DNA of 5,377 nucleotides. It comes from Candidatus Saccharimonadia bacterium. Its GTDB lineage: Bacteria > Patescibacteriota > Saccharimonadia > Saccharimonadales > Saccharimonadaceae. Made by a program: the position numbers and the translations under genes. The notes below the pieces were generated by a model. It ran no database searches. It had not been told where the DNA came from and worked only from the letters and a program-made list of their open reading frames with translations. The stretch lies in assembly GCA_023257055.1 (NCBI GenBank), contig JALRDG010000023.1, positions 1 to 5,377 on the forward strand, given 5' to 3'. Position 1 is the first letter of the stretch. Every line of letters begins with the position of its first letter. Shown piece by piece: positions 1 to 4,814 of the stretch.

Positions 1-1117
1 CAAGGAAGATCGTCTGGTCGTGTGCCATTGCGAGAGCGCCAGTTAAAGTGGCTTGTTCGGCATTGTGCTCAAGTAAGAATTGCGCGTTACTAATAGAGCC
101 CTCTGCGATTGTAATTGGAGTGCGAAGCTCATGACTGACAACGCTAATGAATTCGTCACGCTCTTCCTCAAGGCTCTTTGCTTTTGTCACGTCACGCAAA
201 ATGACGATATATCCGTCGTACTCTTCGCGCCGTGCACTTGTTGAGTAGCTGCTGCGAATCGGAGACAGTGTTGCTTCGATTCGCATAGATTCATCATCCC
301 CTAAGAGGTACCGCAGGTCGTCTCGTACGGTAACGCTGCGAACGGTTTTAATAAGATCAAACAGACGGACAGGTTTATTATCTATGTCGTGTAGTGTGAC
401 GATTTCGTCGATATGGCGGCCGTTAAGACTGCCATTCGTATCGAGAAGATTCAGGCTGGCTGCATTATATACACGAACAACGCCATCTGTATCAAGGCTT
501 AAAATAGCATCGGCAAGGTTATTGATGAGCGTTAAGATTCGCTCATGTTCGAAACTTTCTTGCTTGATCGCATTGTCGAGTCGCTTCTGATCCACTTGTT
601 GTGAGCGGTGAATCGAAACGATTGCGATCGAGCTAATCAAGATGGCGACTAGCATGGTGCTGTCGAGAATTTGTACACTTGGCTCATCGGCGTGCAGTAC
701 GATTGCATCTATGGCAATATACGCAACCACAAGTACGACGCCTATCTGTACTCCTATCCTGCCGAGCGACATATTAGCCGCGATAAGCATGAGTACCCAC
801 CAAATAACGATCGGTGCGTCAAAACCGCTAACAAACAGGCTGTATAAGCCGCCAAGTATGAAGTATGTCAAAAAAAGTAACGCTGAAATTTTTAGACTAC
901 GGGCAGGAAATAGCAGTGCCGTCGTTGAGACGGTCAGCCATGCGAACGATATAAGCAGAAAGAGTTCGTCGCTGACATAGTTGCGGCTAGGAATGATATC
1001 TGCATGAATGAACATGCCATAAATAACTAGTGTGATTGGAATTATTACTGCAGCGAGGCGCAATATTTTTATCGATCGCGTGTCTTGTGCGCTGCTAGAA
1101 GTGCCACCCGTTTTCAT
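1..1117 (-). CDS. Membrane-bound PAS-domain sensor histidine kinase, 3' end cut by window edge
   Basis: This is the N-terminal 372 residues of a two-component sensor kinase; the ATPase (CA) domain lies beyond the left edge. About six hydrophobic spans cover residues 18-38, 51-71, 75-97, 102-118, 121-143 and 152-169, with almost no extracellular loop, so the sensor is embedded in the membrane. A linker helix (about 172-195) leads to a PAS domain (about 190-312, ending in YIVILRDVT). The HisKA dimerisation helix follows, with the H-box FISVVSHELRTP at 323-334 and the phosphorylated histidine at H329. The ATG at 1117 is chosen because a TATACT box ends 9 nt upstream. The frame stays open upstream, so a GTG at 1136 or a TTG further up cannot be excluded. 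It starts 47 bp after the YgjP-like gene. A response regulator may lie further left, outside the window. The kinase call is firm; the signal is unknown. Confidence 0.93.
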   Translation of the reverse strand, partial: MKTGGTSSSAQDTRSIKILRLAAVIIPITLVIYGMFIHADIIPSRNYVSDELFLLISFAWLTVSTTALLFPARSLKISALLFLTYFILGGLYSLFVSGFDAPIVIWWVLMLIAANMSLGRIGVQIGVVLVVAYIAIDAIVLHADEPSVQILDSTMLVAILISSIAIVSIHRSQQVDQKRLDNAIKQESFEHERILTLINNLADAILSLDTDGVVRVYNAASLNLLDTNGSLNGRHIDEIVTLHDIDNKPVRLFDLIKTVRSVTVRDDLRYLLGDDESMRIEATLSPIRSSYSTSARREEYDGYIVILRDVTKAKSLEEERDEFISVVSHELRTPITIAEGSISNAQFLLEHNAEQATLTGALAMAHDQTIFL

Positions 1118-1156
1118 ATATTCTTCAGTATACACGCTGGTAAGCGTAAGCGCCAA
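1118..1156 (-). promoter_or_regulatory. Putative promoter of the histidine kinase gene, nearly leaderless start
   Basis: On the minus strand a -35-like TTGGCG (1151-1156) is followed after 18 bp by a -10 box TATACT (1127-1132). Only 9 nt separate the -10 box from the ATG at 1117, so transcription would begin at or 1-2 nt before the start codon. The promoter sits in the 47-bp gap after the YgjP-like gene, so the kinase can be transcribed apart from that gene. A GAAGAA stretch just upstream of the ATG is at best a weak ribosome binding site. This is a prediction from motif spacing only. Confidence 0.5.
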
Positions 1157-1164
1157 CAGTTTTA

Positions 1165-1860
1165 TTAGATCGCTGGCGTTTCTGCCTGCAGGGCTTTGCG
1201 GTGCTGCAAGTACGCAGGGTCGGCCGCGGCAACATGCTGCCAGAAGCGATCACTGTGGTTCATTTCAACGGTGTGTGAAAGTTCGTGTACAAGCACGTAG
1301 TCAATCAATTCAAATGGAAGCTTCATGAGGGCTATATTAAGACTAATAGTGCCGTTACTACTACAGCTCCCCCACCTGCCGCTAGCATGCGAGAAGCGGA
1401 CACGCTCGTAGCTATACCCGAATGTATCGGCGAGGTATTTAAGTCGTTTGGTCAGGTGTGCTCGCGCCTCTTTGCGCAGCGCTTCGATCACTGCTTCGCG
1501 GATACTTCCCTGGACTGCCATGTCGGTAATGTCCGCACTTTTTGCGAGCGTGACGATAATTTTTAGACCCTCGCGGCGTATGGTGGTATTTTCTGTACGT
1601 ACATTTGCAACGATCAGACTGTGACTTTTGCCAATTTGCATGCCAGACTCAAATACCTGCATAGCGTGATGGTCTTTGAGGAGTGTACGAATTTCCTCAC
1701 GAGACTCTTTAAGAAGTCGCTTGACCATATACAGCGGTGCGTACTTGGGAAGTGATGCGCGTAGTGTGCCATTTGGTGCTACTCGTATGCGTACATAACG
1801 CGCTTTCGTAGAGCGTCTGACGGTTACGGTACCAAACTCTGCGTCTTCTACCGACGGCAT
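1165..1860 (-). CDS. YgjP-like zinc metallopeptidase-fold protein (DUF45 / M48-like)
   Basis: A 231-residue protein of the YgjP/DUF45 family, which has a zincin-like fold. The zinc site is HELSH at 192-196, followed by EMNHS with H202 as the likely third ligand and the family-typical RFW at 205-207. The family signature RWGSCS is at 162-167, where GSCSS leads into a strand (TISLNIALMKLP) and then the active-site helix. The N-terminal half (about 10-110) is the usual beta-rich domain of longer members; the E. coli protein is shorter. No signal peptide or membrane span is seen, so it should be cytoplasmic. The E. coli member has been annotated both as a putative metalloprotease and as a UTP pyrophosphatase, so the substrate should be left open. 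The start at 1860 is fixed by AAGGAG four nt upstream. The gene follows the P-loop ATPase after 24 bp and is probably co-transcribed with it. Confidence 0.93.
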   Translation of the reverse strand: MPSVEDAEFGTVTVRRSTKARYVRIRVAPNGTLRASLPKYAPLYMVKRLLKESREEIRTLLKDHHAMQVFESGMQIGKSHSLIVANVRTENTTIRREGLKIIVTLAKSADITDMAVQGSIREAVIEALRKEARAHLTKRLKYLADTFGYSYERVRFSHASGRWGSCSSNGTISLNIALMKLPFELIDYVLVHELSHTVEMNHSDRFWQHVAAADPAYLQHRKALQAETPAI

Positions 1861-1864
1861 GTGT

Positions 1865-1870
1865 CTCCTT
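1865..1870 (-). promoter_or_regulatory. Ribosome binding site of the YgjP-like gene
   Basis: AAGGAG on the minus strand, four nt (ACAC) before the ATG at 1860. It fixes the start codon. It contrasts with the neighbouring genes that lack any such site: this gene is internal to a transcription unit and therefore needs one. The 85-residue protein gene at 5072 has the same AAGGAG plus 4-nt spacing. Confidence 0.85.
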
Positions 1871-1884
1871 GCGGTATTTACGTA

Positions 1885-2493
1885 CTAACTAATTGATATC
1901 CGGTTGCCGGTGCTGGGTCGCTTTGGCGCTTGAGGTGGCGCAGTTGGTGCTACAGTTTGGGCGGCTCGTGGAGCGGAGAGCTTGCGCAGCAAAATCTTTG
2001 CTTGTGCAGCATATGTATGCTTGCCACTGAGGACGATATACGGCTCGCTTGGGTGAGGTTGGCTGAATTTTTTCAATTGAGTGTCGAACTCATCGCTCGT
2101 TAATGGCTGCTTGTCTGTGCCGCGAGCGGGCTTCAGGCTGCGCATCTTAGCTGTAGGTGTGTCAATTTGCAGCCAGACGAACAGTGGCTGGTAACCAGCT
2201 GCCTTTGCGGCACGAATAATTTCTGAGCGTTCAACTCGCATGGCACCAGAGCCATCAAGGAGAACGGTCTTGCCGGTTTTTAAAAATTCCGGCAGCAATG
2301 CTTGCAGGACGTTACTTGCTGATGTACGGGATTCCAAAGTTGATTCTGCAGACAGCGAGCGAACGATAACTTCTTCGGATAGGAGTGGTGCATGGAACAT
2401 ATCGGCAAACTGATGTGCAAAAAAGGATTTACCAGCTCCAGGGATTCCAATTACCACGATCAGGTGCGGCATGGATAAGCTTAATGACTTCAT
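1885..2493 (-). CDS. P-loop ATPase / small-molecule or polynucleotide kinase-like protein (AAA_33 type)
   Basis: A 202-residue cytoplasmic P-loop protein. Walker A is GIPGAGKS at 16-23, straight after a hydrophobic beta strand (LIVVI). A second strand ending in an acidic residue, VLLDGSG at 77-83, takes the Walker B-like position. It is followed by an Arg-containing helix (RVERSEIIRAAKAAGY) and the strand FVWLQID, then by a basic lid-like segment KMRSLKPARG at 117-125. This order matches the AAA_33 / polynucleotide kinase-like group, which is related to zeta-toxin and gluconate kinases. The substrate is unknown. The last ~30 residues are a Pro/Ala-rich, probably disordered tail. The ATG at 2493 is chosen because TATACT ends 7 nt before it. 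An ATG at 2472 (195 residues, starting MPHLIVVIG) is possible. A TTG at 2547 is unlikely because the promoter lies inside that extension. The YgjP-like gene follows 24 bp downstream. Confidence 0.85.
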   Translation of the reverse strand: MKSLSLSMPHLIVVIGIPGAGKSFFAHQFADMFHAPLLSEEVIVRSLSAESTLESRTSASNVLQALLPEFLKTGKTVLLDGSGAMRVERSEIIRAAKAAGYQPLFVWLQIDTPTAKMRSLKPARGTDKQPLTSDEFDTQLKKFSQPHPSEPYIVLSGKHTYAAQAKILLRKLSAPRAAQTVAPTAPPQAPKRPSTGNRISIS

Positions 2494-2500
2494 ATATGAC

Positions 2501-2509
2501 AGTATAGCA
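2501..2509 (-). promoter_or_regulatory. Extended -10 promoter of the ATPase/YgjP-like unit, leaderless start
   Basis: TGC-TATACT on the minus strand is an extended -10 (TGn before the hexamer), with no good -35 box at the usual distance. Seven nt (GTCATAT) separate it from the ATG at 2493, so the predicted transcript begins at the start codon. There is no ribosome binding site upstream of that ATG. Confidence 0.55.
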
Positions 2510-2636
2510 AATATATTTCCTTCGAAAAACTGGAGAATAGAACTCAAACTATCAAATCTGCACGATGCGCCGTTTACGTGACTGCTAGCTGCCTTCTTTG
2601 TATTGTCCTAGCGTACGCGTATAAAGACGTGCGTTG

Positions 2637-3167
2637 CTACTGTTGTCGATCAATGCCGCAGATAAGCAGGTCGTCACCGTTATGCCAGCTAAAAATAGTG
2701 TCGGCGGGACATTCGTTTGCCTTGCCGTTGAAGACCTGCGAAATCCAGTACCCCCCACCCCAGTACGTAATGTACGGCCCAACTGTTCCATCGATTGGTA
2801 CCCGTGGACCGGATGGTAATTTTCCGACACTGGCGAGCTGATTCGTTAGCGGGAGCGCTGCCGTCTGGTCGTAGCCGTATGCTGGGTCGGTACTTTCGTA
2901 GTCACGGCACTTTCCATTAGGAAAGCCGGTGCCCAGGCAGTAATCGGCACTCGGCATGCTCGGATATGACCCATTTATAGCCTTGTAGAGCTGGAAGTGT
3001 TTATCCCATGCTTTCATTTCAGATAAACGCGACGAATTAAGCGCACGTTTCTGTACGTTTCCATACGCCACTGTCGTGATTCCGGACAATATCCCAACTA
3101 CGACAATGACGATCAACAGTTCAATCAACGTAAAGCCATAGCTGTTTGTCTGTCGGGTACTCGTCAT
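2637..3167 (-). CDS. Type IV pilin-like prepilin (PilA/GspG-like, N-terminal methylation motif)
   Basis: A 176-residue prepilin. A short polar leader (11 residues) ends in Gly, followed by FTLIELLIVIVVVGILSGI: the class III signal cut by prepilin peptidase (PilD type) between G11 and F12. The conserved Glu at mature position 5 is E16. The hydrophobic helix spans about 12-34 and continues into the amphipathic helix seen in pilins (about 35-65, AYGNVQKRALNSSRLSEMKAW). The globular part has four cysteines (C77, C87, C153, C170), which could form two disulfides outside the cell, and a Gly/Tyr/Trp-rich stretch near 130-145. It would be inserted in the inner membrane and assembled into a pilus or pseudopilus. 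No assembly gene (PilB, PilC, PilD) is in the window, so it is a stand-alone pilin gene. A -10 box 9 nt before the ATG and the lack of a ribosome binding site suggest an almost leaderless mRNA. Major versus minor pilin cannot be told. Confidence 0.92.
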   Translation of the reverse strand: MTSTRQTNSYGFTLIELLIVIVVVGILSGITTVAYGNVQKRALNSSRLSEMKAWDKHFQLYKAINGSYPSMPSADYCLGTGFPNGKCRDYESTDPAYGYDQTAALPLTNQLASVGKLPSGPRVPIDGTVGPYITYWGGGYWISQVFNGKANECPADTIFSWHNGDDLLICGIDRQQ

Positions 3168-3176
3168 ACTATGACC

Positions 3177-3185
3177 ATTTTACCA
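3177..3185 (-). promoter_or_regulatory. Extended -10 promoter of the pilin gene, nearly leaderless start
   Basis: TGG-TAAAAT on the minus strand, 9 nt before the pilin ATG at 3167. It lies in the 50-bp gap after the cyclotransferase gene, so the pilin can be transcribed on its own. No convincing -35 hexamer is visible, as with other extended -10 promoters here. The discriminator (GGTCATAGT) resembles that of the ATPase promoter (GTCATAT). Confidence 0.5.
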
Positions 3186-3217
3186 TGAGCACGATACGGA
3201 AACTTGGTTACGCGTAG

Positions 3218-3586
3218 CTACTGCCATTTCCCTGATAGTATGCGTTGAGATTCATCCGGCTTACCATCATAGTAGTAAATCCACGCCTCGACATTTGGTT
3301 CGATTGCCGTAATGCGCTTTCGTGTAAACCCTGGTAGGTCTGGATTGTTATCGTCGCCCGCTTCGAACTCATCAAGAATTGCAAGAATTGTTTCATCTTT
3401 AATTTCATACAACTCGCCGTGTATTACGCCGGCTCCCTCTTTAAGGCCCGGGTAGCGGCCAAGATTATACAGTAGCCCTGGTGCCGTGCATTCTCCTACG
3501 AATGTAAGGCTTTTTTGAATGGCGCCGTGAACACGCGTGCTACTATTCGATGCAAGTGTACCGTAGAAAATGATGTATTGAGGCAT
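3218..3586 (-). CDS. Gamma-glutamylcyclotransferase-like protein (GGCT/AIG2 fold)
   Basis: A 122-residue protein of the GGCT/AIG2-like superfamily, whose members release 5-oxoproline from gamma-glutamyl compounds. The substrate-binding loop FYGTL is at 7-11, right after the first strand. The GELYEI strand is at 57-62. The catalytic-glutamate motif is LDEFE at 71-75, with E75 the likely acid/base by alignment to the family's LDxxEG pattern; here the Gly follows one residue later (EAG). AWIYYYDG (101-108) and the C-terminal SGKWQ (118-122) match the usual final strand and the SGdW ending. Length is normal and the protein is cytoplasmic. The ATG at 3586 is preferred over the in-frame ATG at 3607 because the -10 box (TATAGT) ends 6 nt before it and lies inside the longer version. 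The gene starts 42 bp after peptidase E; both act on small peptides or amides, but a shared pathway is only a guess. Confidence 0.87.
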   Translation of the reverse strand: MPQYIIFYGTLASNSSTRVHGAIQKSLTFVGECTAPGLLYNLGRYPGLKEGAGVIHGELYEIKDETILAILDEFEAGDDNNPDLPGFTRKRITAIEPNVEAWIYYYDGKPDESQRILSGKWQ

Positions 3587-3592
3587 AGTCGT

Positions 3593-3621
3593 ACTATATA
3601 ACGGCATCTTTTAATGCGCAA
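3593..3621 (-). promoter_or_regulatory. Promoter of the gamma-glutamylcyclotransferase-like gene, leaderless start
   Basis: A -35-like TTGCGC (3616-3621) lies 17 bp before a -10 TATAGT (3593-3598) on the minus strand. Six nt (ACGACT) then lead to the ATG at 3586. With a normal start point 6-8 nt past the -10 box the mRNA begins at that ATG, which argues against the longer in-frame start at 3607. There is no ribosome binding site before either ATG. Confidence 0.55.
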
Positions 3622-3628
3622 TGTAAGG

Positions 3629-4345
3629 TTATGATAATAGGGTTGGCGTGATTACATCTTCGATAAGCGTATTTTGAGCAGTTTTATATACGTGATAGGC
3701 ATTTTTACCGCTCGTGTCGCTTACTGCTTGATGGAGCTTCGTGCCTATGAAATGGAGACTGACGCCGTCGTCGGTGGCGTACCCTTCTGGTAGCACGTCT
3801 GATTCAATTAATTTTTGAAATAATGGTCGACGACGCTCTTCACTGTCGTAATGAACGCCACTTGCGTACGGCAGGAAACCGAGTCCGTTCGTAACTGGCT
3901 GTAGCTCGGCGCCGAACGAGTCGGTCGTACCGCCGATGTTCCAGCAGATAGATCCGGCACTGGAGCCCATGAGAATTACGCCATGCTCCCAGGCCTCTCG
4001 AAGAATGCTGTCCAGTCCATGAGCACGCCACACGGCCAAAAGGTTCACGACCGACCCTCCGCCGACCCAAATGATATCCTGTGATAGAAGAAATTTCTCG
4101 ACGTTGGCATGGTTTGGTAATGGAAATAGTTCAAGATGTGATGGCACGAGATTCTCGCGGCTACATGCATCGTAAAACGAACTTACTCTTGGCGCTGCGT
4201 CGCCAGTTGCCGTTCCGATGTACGCGATTTTTGGCTGCTTCTTCTTCGTCAGCTCAGCTGCATATCGAATGATCGGGCCGACACGCATCTGCCAGTTGCT
4301 ATATTGAAATCCGCCACTCCCTGCTATGATGTGTCGCTCTGTCAT
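3629..4345 (-). CDS. Peptidase E-like serine hydrolase (family S51)
   Basis: A 238-residue member of peptidase family S51 (dipeptidase E / cyanophycinase group), which has a class I glutamine-amidotransferase-like fold. The N-terminal strand and loop are IIAGSGGF (6-13). KIAYIGTAT (39-47) and IIWVGGGSVVNLL (91-103, the family's GGG[NS] loop) precede the nucleophile elbow GSSAG at 127-131, with S129 the likely nucleophile. SGVHYDSEERR at 162-172 supplies the probable catalytic His (H165). YATDDGVSLHF (189-199) is the Asp-rich segment typical of this group. There is no signal peptide, so it is cytoplasmic. Known PepE cleaves Asp-X dipeptides; relatives split cyanophycin, so specificity here is not proven. 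The start at 4345 follows an extended -10 box by 6 nt with no ribosome binding site. A strong terminator just upstream isolates it from the preceding small gene. Confidence 0.9.
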   Translation of the reverse strand: MTERHIIAGSGGFQYSNWQMRVGPIIRYAAELTKKKQPKIAYIGTATGDAAPRVSSFYDACSRENLVPSHLELFPLPNHANVEKFLLSQDIIWVGGGSVVNLLAVWRAHGLDSILREAWEHGVILMGSSAGSICWNIGGTTDSFGAELQPVTNGLGFLPYASGVHYDSEERRRPLFQKLIESDVLPEGYATDDGVSLHFIGTKLHQAVSDTSGKNAYHVYKTAQNTLIEDVITPTLLS

Positions 4346-4351
4346 ATGTGA

Positions 4352-4360
4352 AGTATAACA
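4352..4360 (-). promoter_or_regulatory. Extended -10 promoter of the peptidase E-like gene, leaderless start
   Basis: TGT-TATACT on the minus strand, six nt (TCACAT) before the ATG at 4345. It abuts the U-tract of the terminator at 4361-4397, so the upstream terminator takes the place of a -35 region; no good -35 hexamer is seen. Of the extended -10 boxes in this window it is among the two best matches to TGnTATAAT. Confidence 0.55.
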
Positions 4361-4397
4361 AAAATAAGACTCCTCGTTTGTCGAAGAGCCTTATTTT
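4361..4397 (-). terminator. Intrinsic terminator after the 68-residue membrane protein gene
   Basis: A 16-bp stem (4361-4376 against 4382-4397) with a 5-nt loop. In minus-strand RNA all 16 positions pair, two of them as G-U wobbles; in plus-strand RNA the same two positions become A-C mismatches, so the hairpin is built for minus-strand transcripts. The 3' arm ends in a U-rich run (UUAUUUUUG). The 5' arm begins about 16 nt after the stop codon of the gene ending at 4413. It lies directly before the peptidase E promoter. Confidence 0.85.
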
Positions 4398-4412
4398 ACT
4401 AATCTTGCATAT

Positions 4413-4619
4413 CTATTGTGCGCGCTGAACGGTTTCTTCGGCACGGTTTGCAGTGCTTTGCGCTTCGCCGGCTTTATCAAGAGCCCAAATCGCAAGAGCG
4501 AGAGATAGTAATGCGCCCAGTAGTGCGAGTGTCGAAAGCAACTTAGAGATTTTTGCATCTGAATGTGCTTCGTGTACGTCCTTGCGCATGTGGTGAATGT
4601 TGTCGTAATCTTCAGCCAT
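4413..4619 (-). CDS. Small single-span membrane protein of unknown function
   Basis: A 68-residue protein with no family I recognise. The N-terminal 25 residues are polar and rich in His, Asp and Glu (MAEDYDNIHHMRKDVHEAHS). A Leu/Ala-rich membrane span covers about 26-46 (KLLSTLALLGALLSLALAIW). The last ~20 residues form a charged helix (DKAGEAQSTANRAEETVQRA) with coiled-coil character. Topology is probably N-inside by charge, but the two sides are similar in charge. The start at 4619 is fixed by AAGGAA six nt upstream. A longer in-frame version from a GTG at 4691 (92 residues) would overlap the stop of a small upstream ORF but lacks a ribosome binding site. A TACAAT box at 4650-4655 may be its promoter. 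A strong terminator follows, so it is probably a single-gene transcript. The frame is real by its start site, span and terminator; the role is unknown. Confidence 0.75.
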   Translation of the reverse strand: MAEDYDNIHHMRKDVHEAHSDAKISKLLSTLALLGALLSLALAIWALDKAGEAQSTANRAEETVQRAQ

Positions 4620-4625
4620 AGGTTC

Positions 4626-4631
4626 TTCCTT
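4626..4631 (-). promoter_or_regulatory. Ribosome binding site of the 68-residue membrane protein gene
   Basis: AAGGAA on the minus strand, six nt (GAACCT) before the ATG at 4619. It decides between this start and the longer in-frame GTG start at 4691. Confidence 0.75.
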
Positions 4632-4649
4632 ATTACTGCTGTGTATTTT

Positions 4650-4655
4650 ATTGTA
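4650..4655 (-). promoter_or_regulatory. Possible -10 box (TACAAT) for the 68-residue membrane protein gene
   Basis: TACAAT on the minus strand, a one-base variant of TATAAT, 30 nt before the ATG at 4619. A start point 6-8 nt downstream would give a leader of about 23-25 nt that contains the AAGGAA site. No clear -35 box was found. The alternative source of transcript is the stronger TATAAT at 4766-4771. Confidence 0.3.
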
Positions 4656-4687
4656 TGCCTGTACGTAAATAGCATAAGCGATATATT

Positions 4688-4759
4688 TCACAAAACTGAA
4701 GACTGGCTGAATATTGGCTGTACTGGTTCTTTACTGACGGATGTGTAATACGTTCGCAC
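4688..4759 (-). CDS. Possible 23-residue leaderless leader-peptide ORF
   Basis: A GTG-started 23-codon frame ending in TGA at 4688. It begins RTYYTSVSKEPV after the start and ends FSQSSVL. The reason to list it is position: the best -10 box in the window (TATAAT, 4766-4771) ends exactly six nt before this GTG, the same spacing that marks the leaderless starts of peptidase E and the cyclotransferase. Its TGA overlaps a GTG (as GTGA) that opens the long in-frame version of the 68-residue membrane protein, which would allow coupled translation. The peptide has no recognisable family. The frame continues open upstream, so the ORF itself is not significant by length. It may instead be plain untranslated leader. 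Low confidence. Confidence 0.25.
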   Translation of the reverse strand: MRTYYTSVSKEPVQPIFSQSSVL

Positions 4760-4765
4760 GCGTAG

Positions 4766-4771
4766 ATTATA
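4766..4771 (-). promoter_or_regulatory. Consensus -10 box TATAAT in the 195-bp intergenic region
   Basis: A perfect TATAAT on the minus strand in the gap between the 85-residue protein gene and the 68-residue membrane protein gene. No good -35 hexamer lies 16-18 bp upstream. Transcription from here would start near 4759 and give either a leader of about 140 nt for the membrane protein gene or a short leaderless peptide. It is flanked by a 9-bp inverted repeat (4744-4752 and 4811-4819). Confidence 0.45.
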
Positions 4772-4814
4772 GTACCCTTGATGGAATATACTTTCTAGAA
4801 TGAGCGGCTGCGTA

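Noticed and set aside
384..980. Plus-strand ORFs across the kinase gene
   Set aside because: They are antisense to a clear PAS/HisKA coding frame, with compositions typical of shadow frames (Ser/Ile/Thr-rich) and no ribosome binding site or domain.
1885..2493. Zeta-toxin kinase of a toxin-antitoxin pair
   Set aside because: The fold is related, but no epsilon-type antitoxin neighbour is present, the partner is a YgjP-like protein, and the generic AAA_33 kinase pattern fits as well.
1885..2547. Longer ATPase start at a TTG (2547), giving 220 residues
   Set aside because: There is no ribosome binding site before it, and the extended -10 promoter at 2501-2509 lies inside the extra segment.
2578..2841. 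Plus- and minus-strand ORFs overlapping the pilin 3' end and the following gap
   Set aside because: They lie in other frames of the pilin gene and show no start signal or motif. The gap 2494-2636 holds only the ATPase promoter.
3208..3408. 66-residue minus-strand ORF overlapping the cyclotransferase gene
   Set aside because: It is an alternative frame inside a gene with clear family motifs.
3840..4070. Arg-rich 76-residue minus-strand ORF inside peptidase E
   Set aside because: It is an out-of-frame shadow of the well-supported S51 gene.
4413..4691. 92-residue version of the small membrane protein from a GTG at 4691
   Set aside because: AAGGAA with 6-nt spacing precedes the ATG at 4619, and the extra 24 residues do not look like a signal or domain. 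It is kept only as a possible coupled start in the leader-ORF finding.
4620..4814. tRNA or structured RNA gene in the largest gap
   Set aside because: No cloverleaf, CCA end or known riboswitch core could be traced; only promoter-like boxes and a distant inverted repeat are visible.
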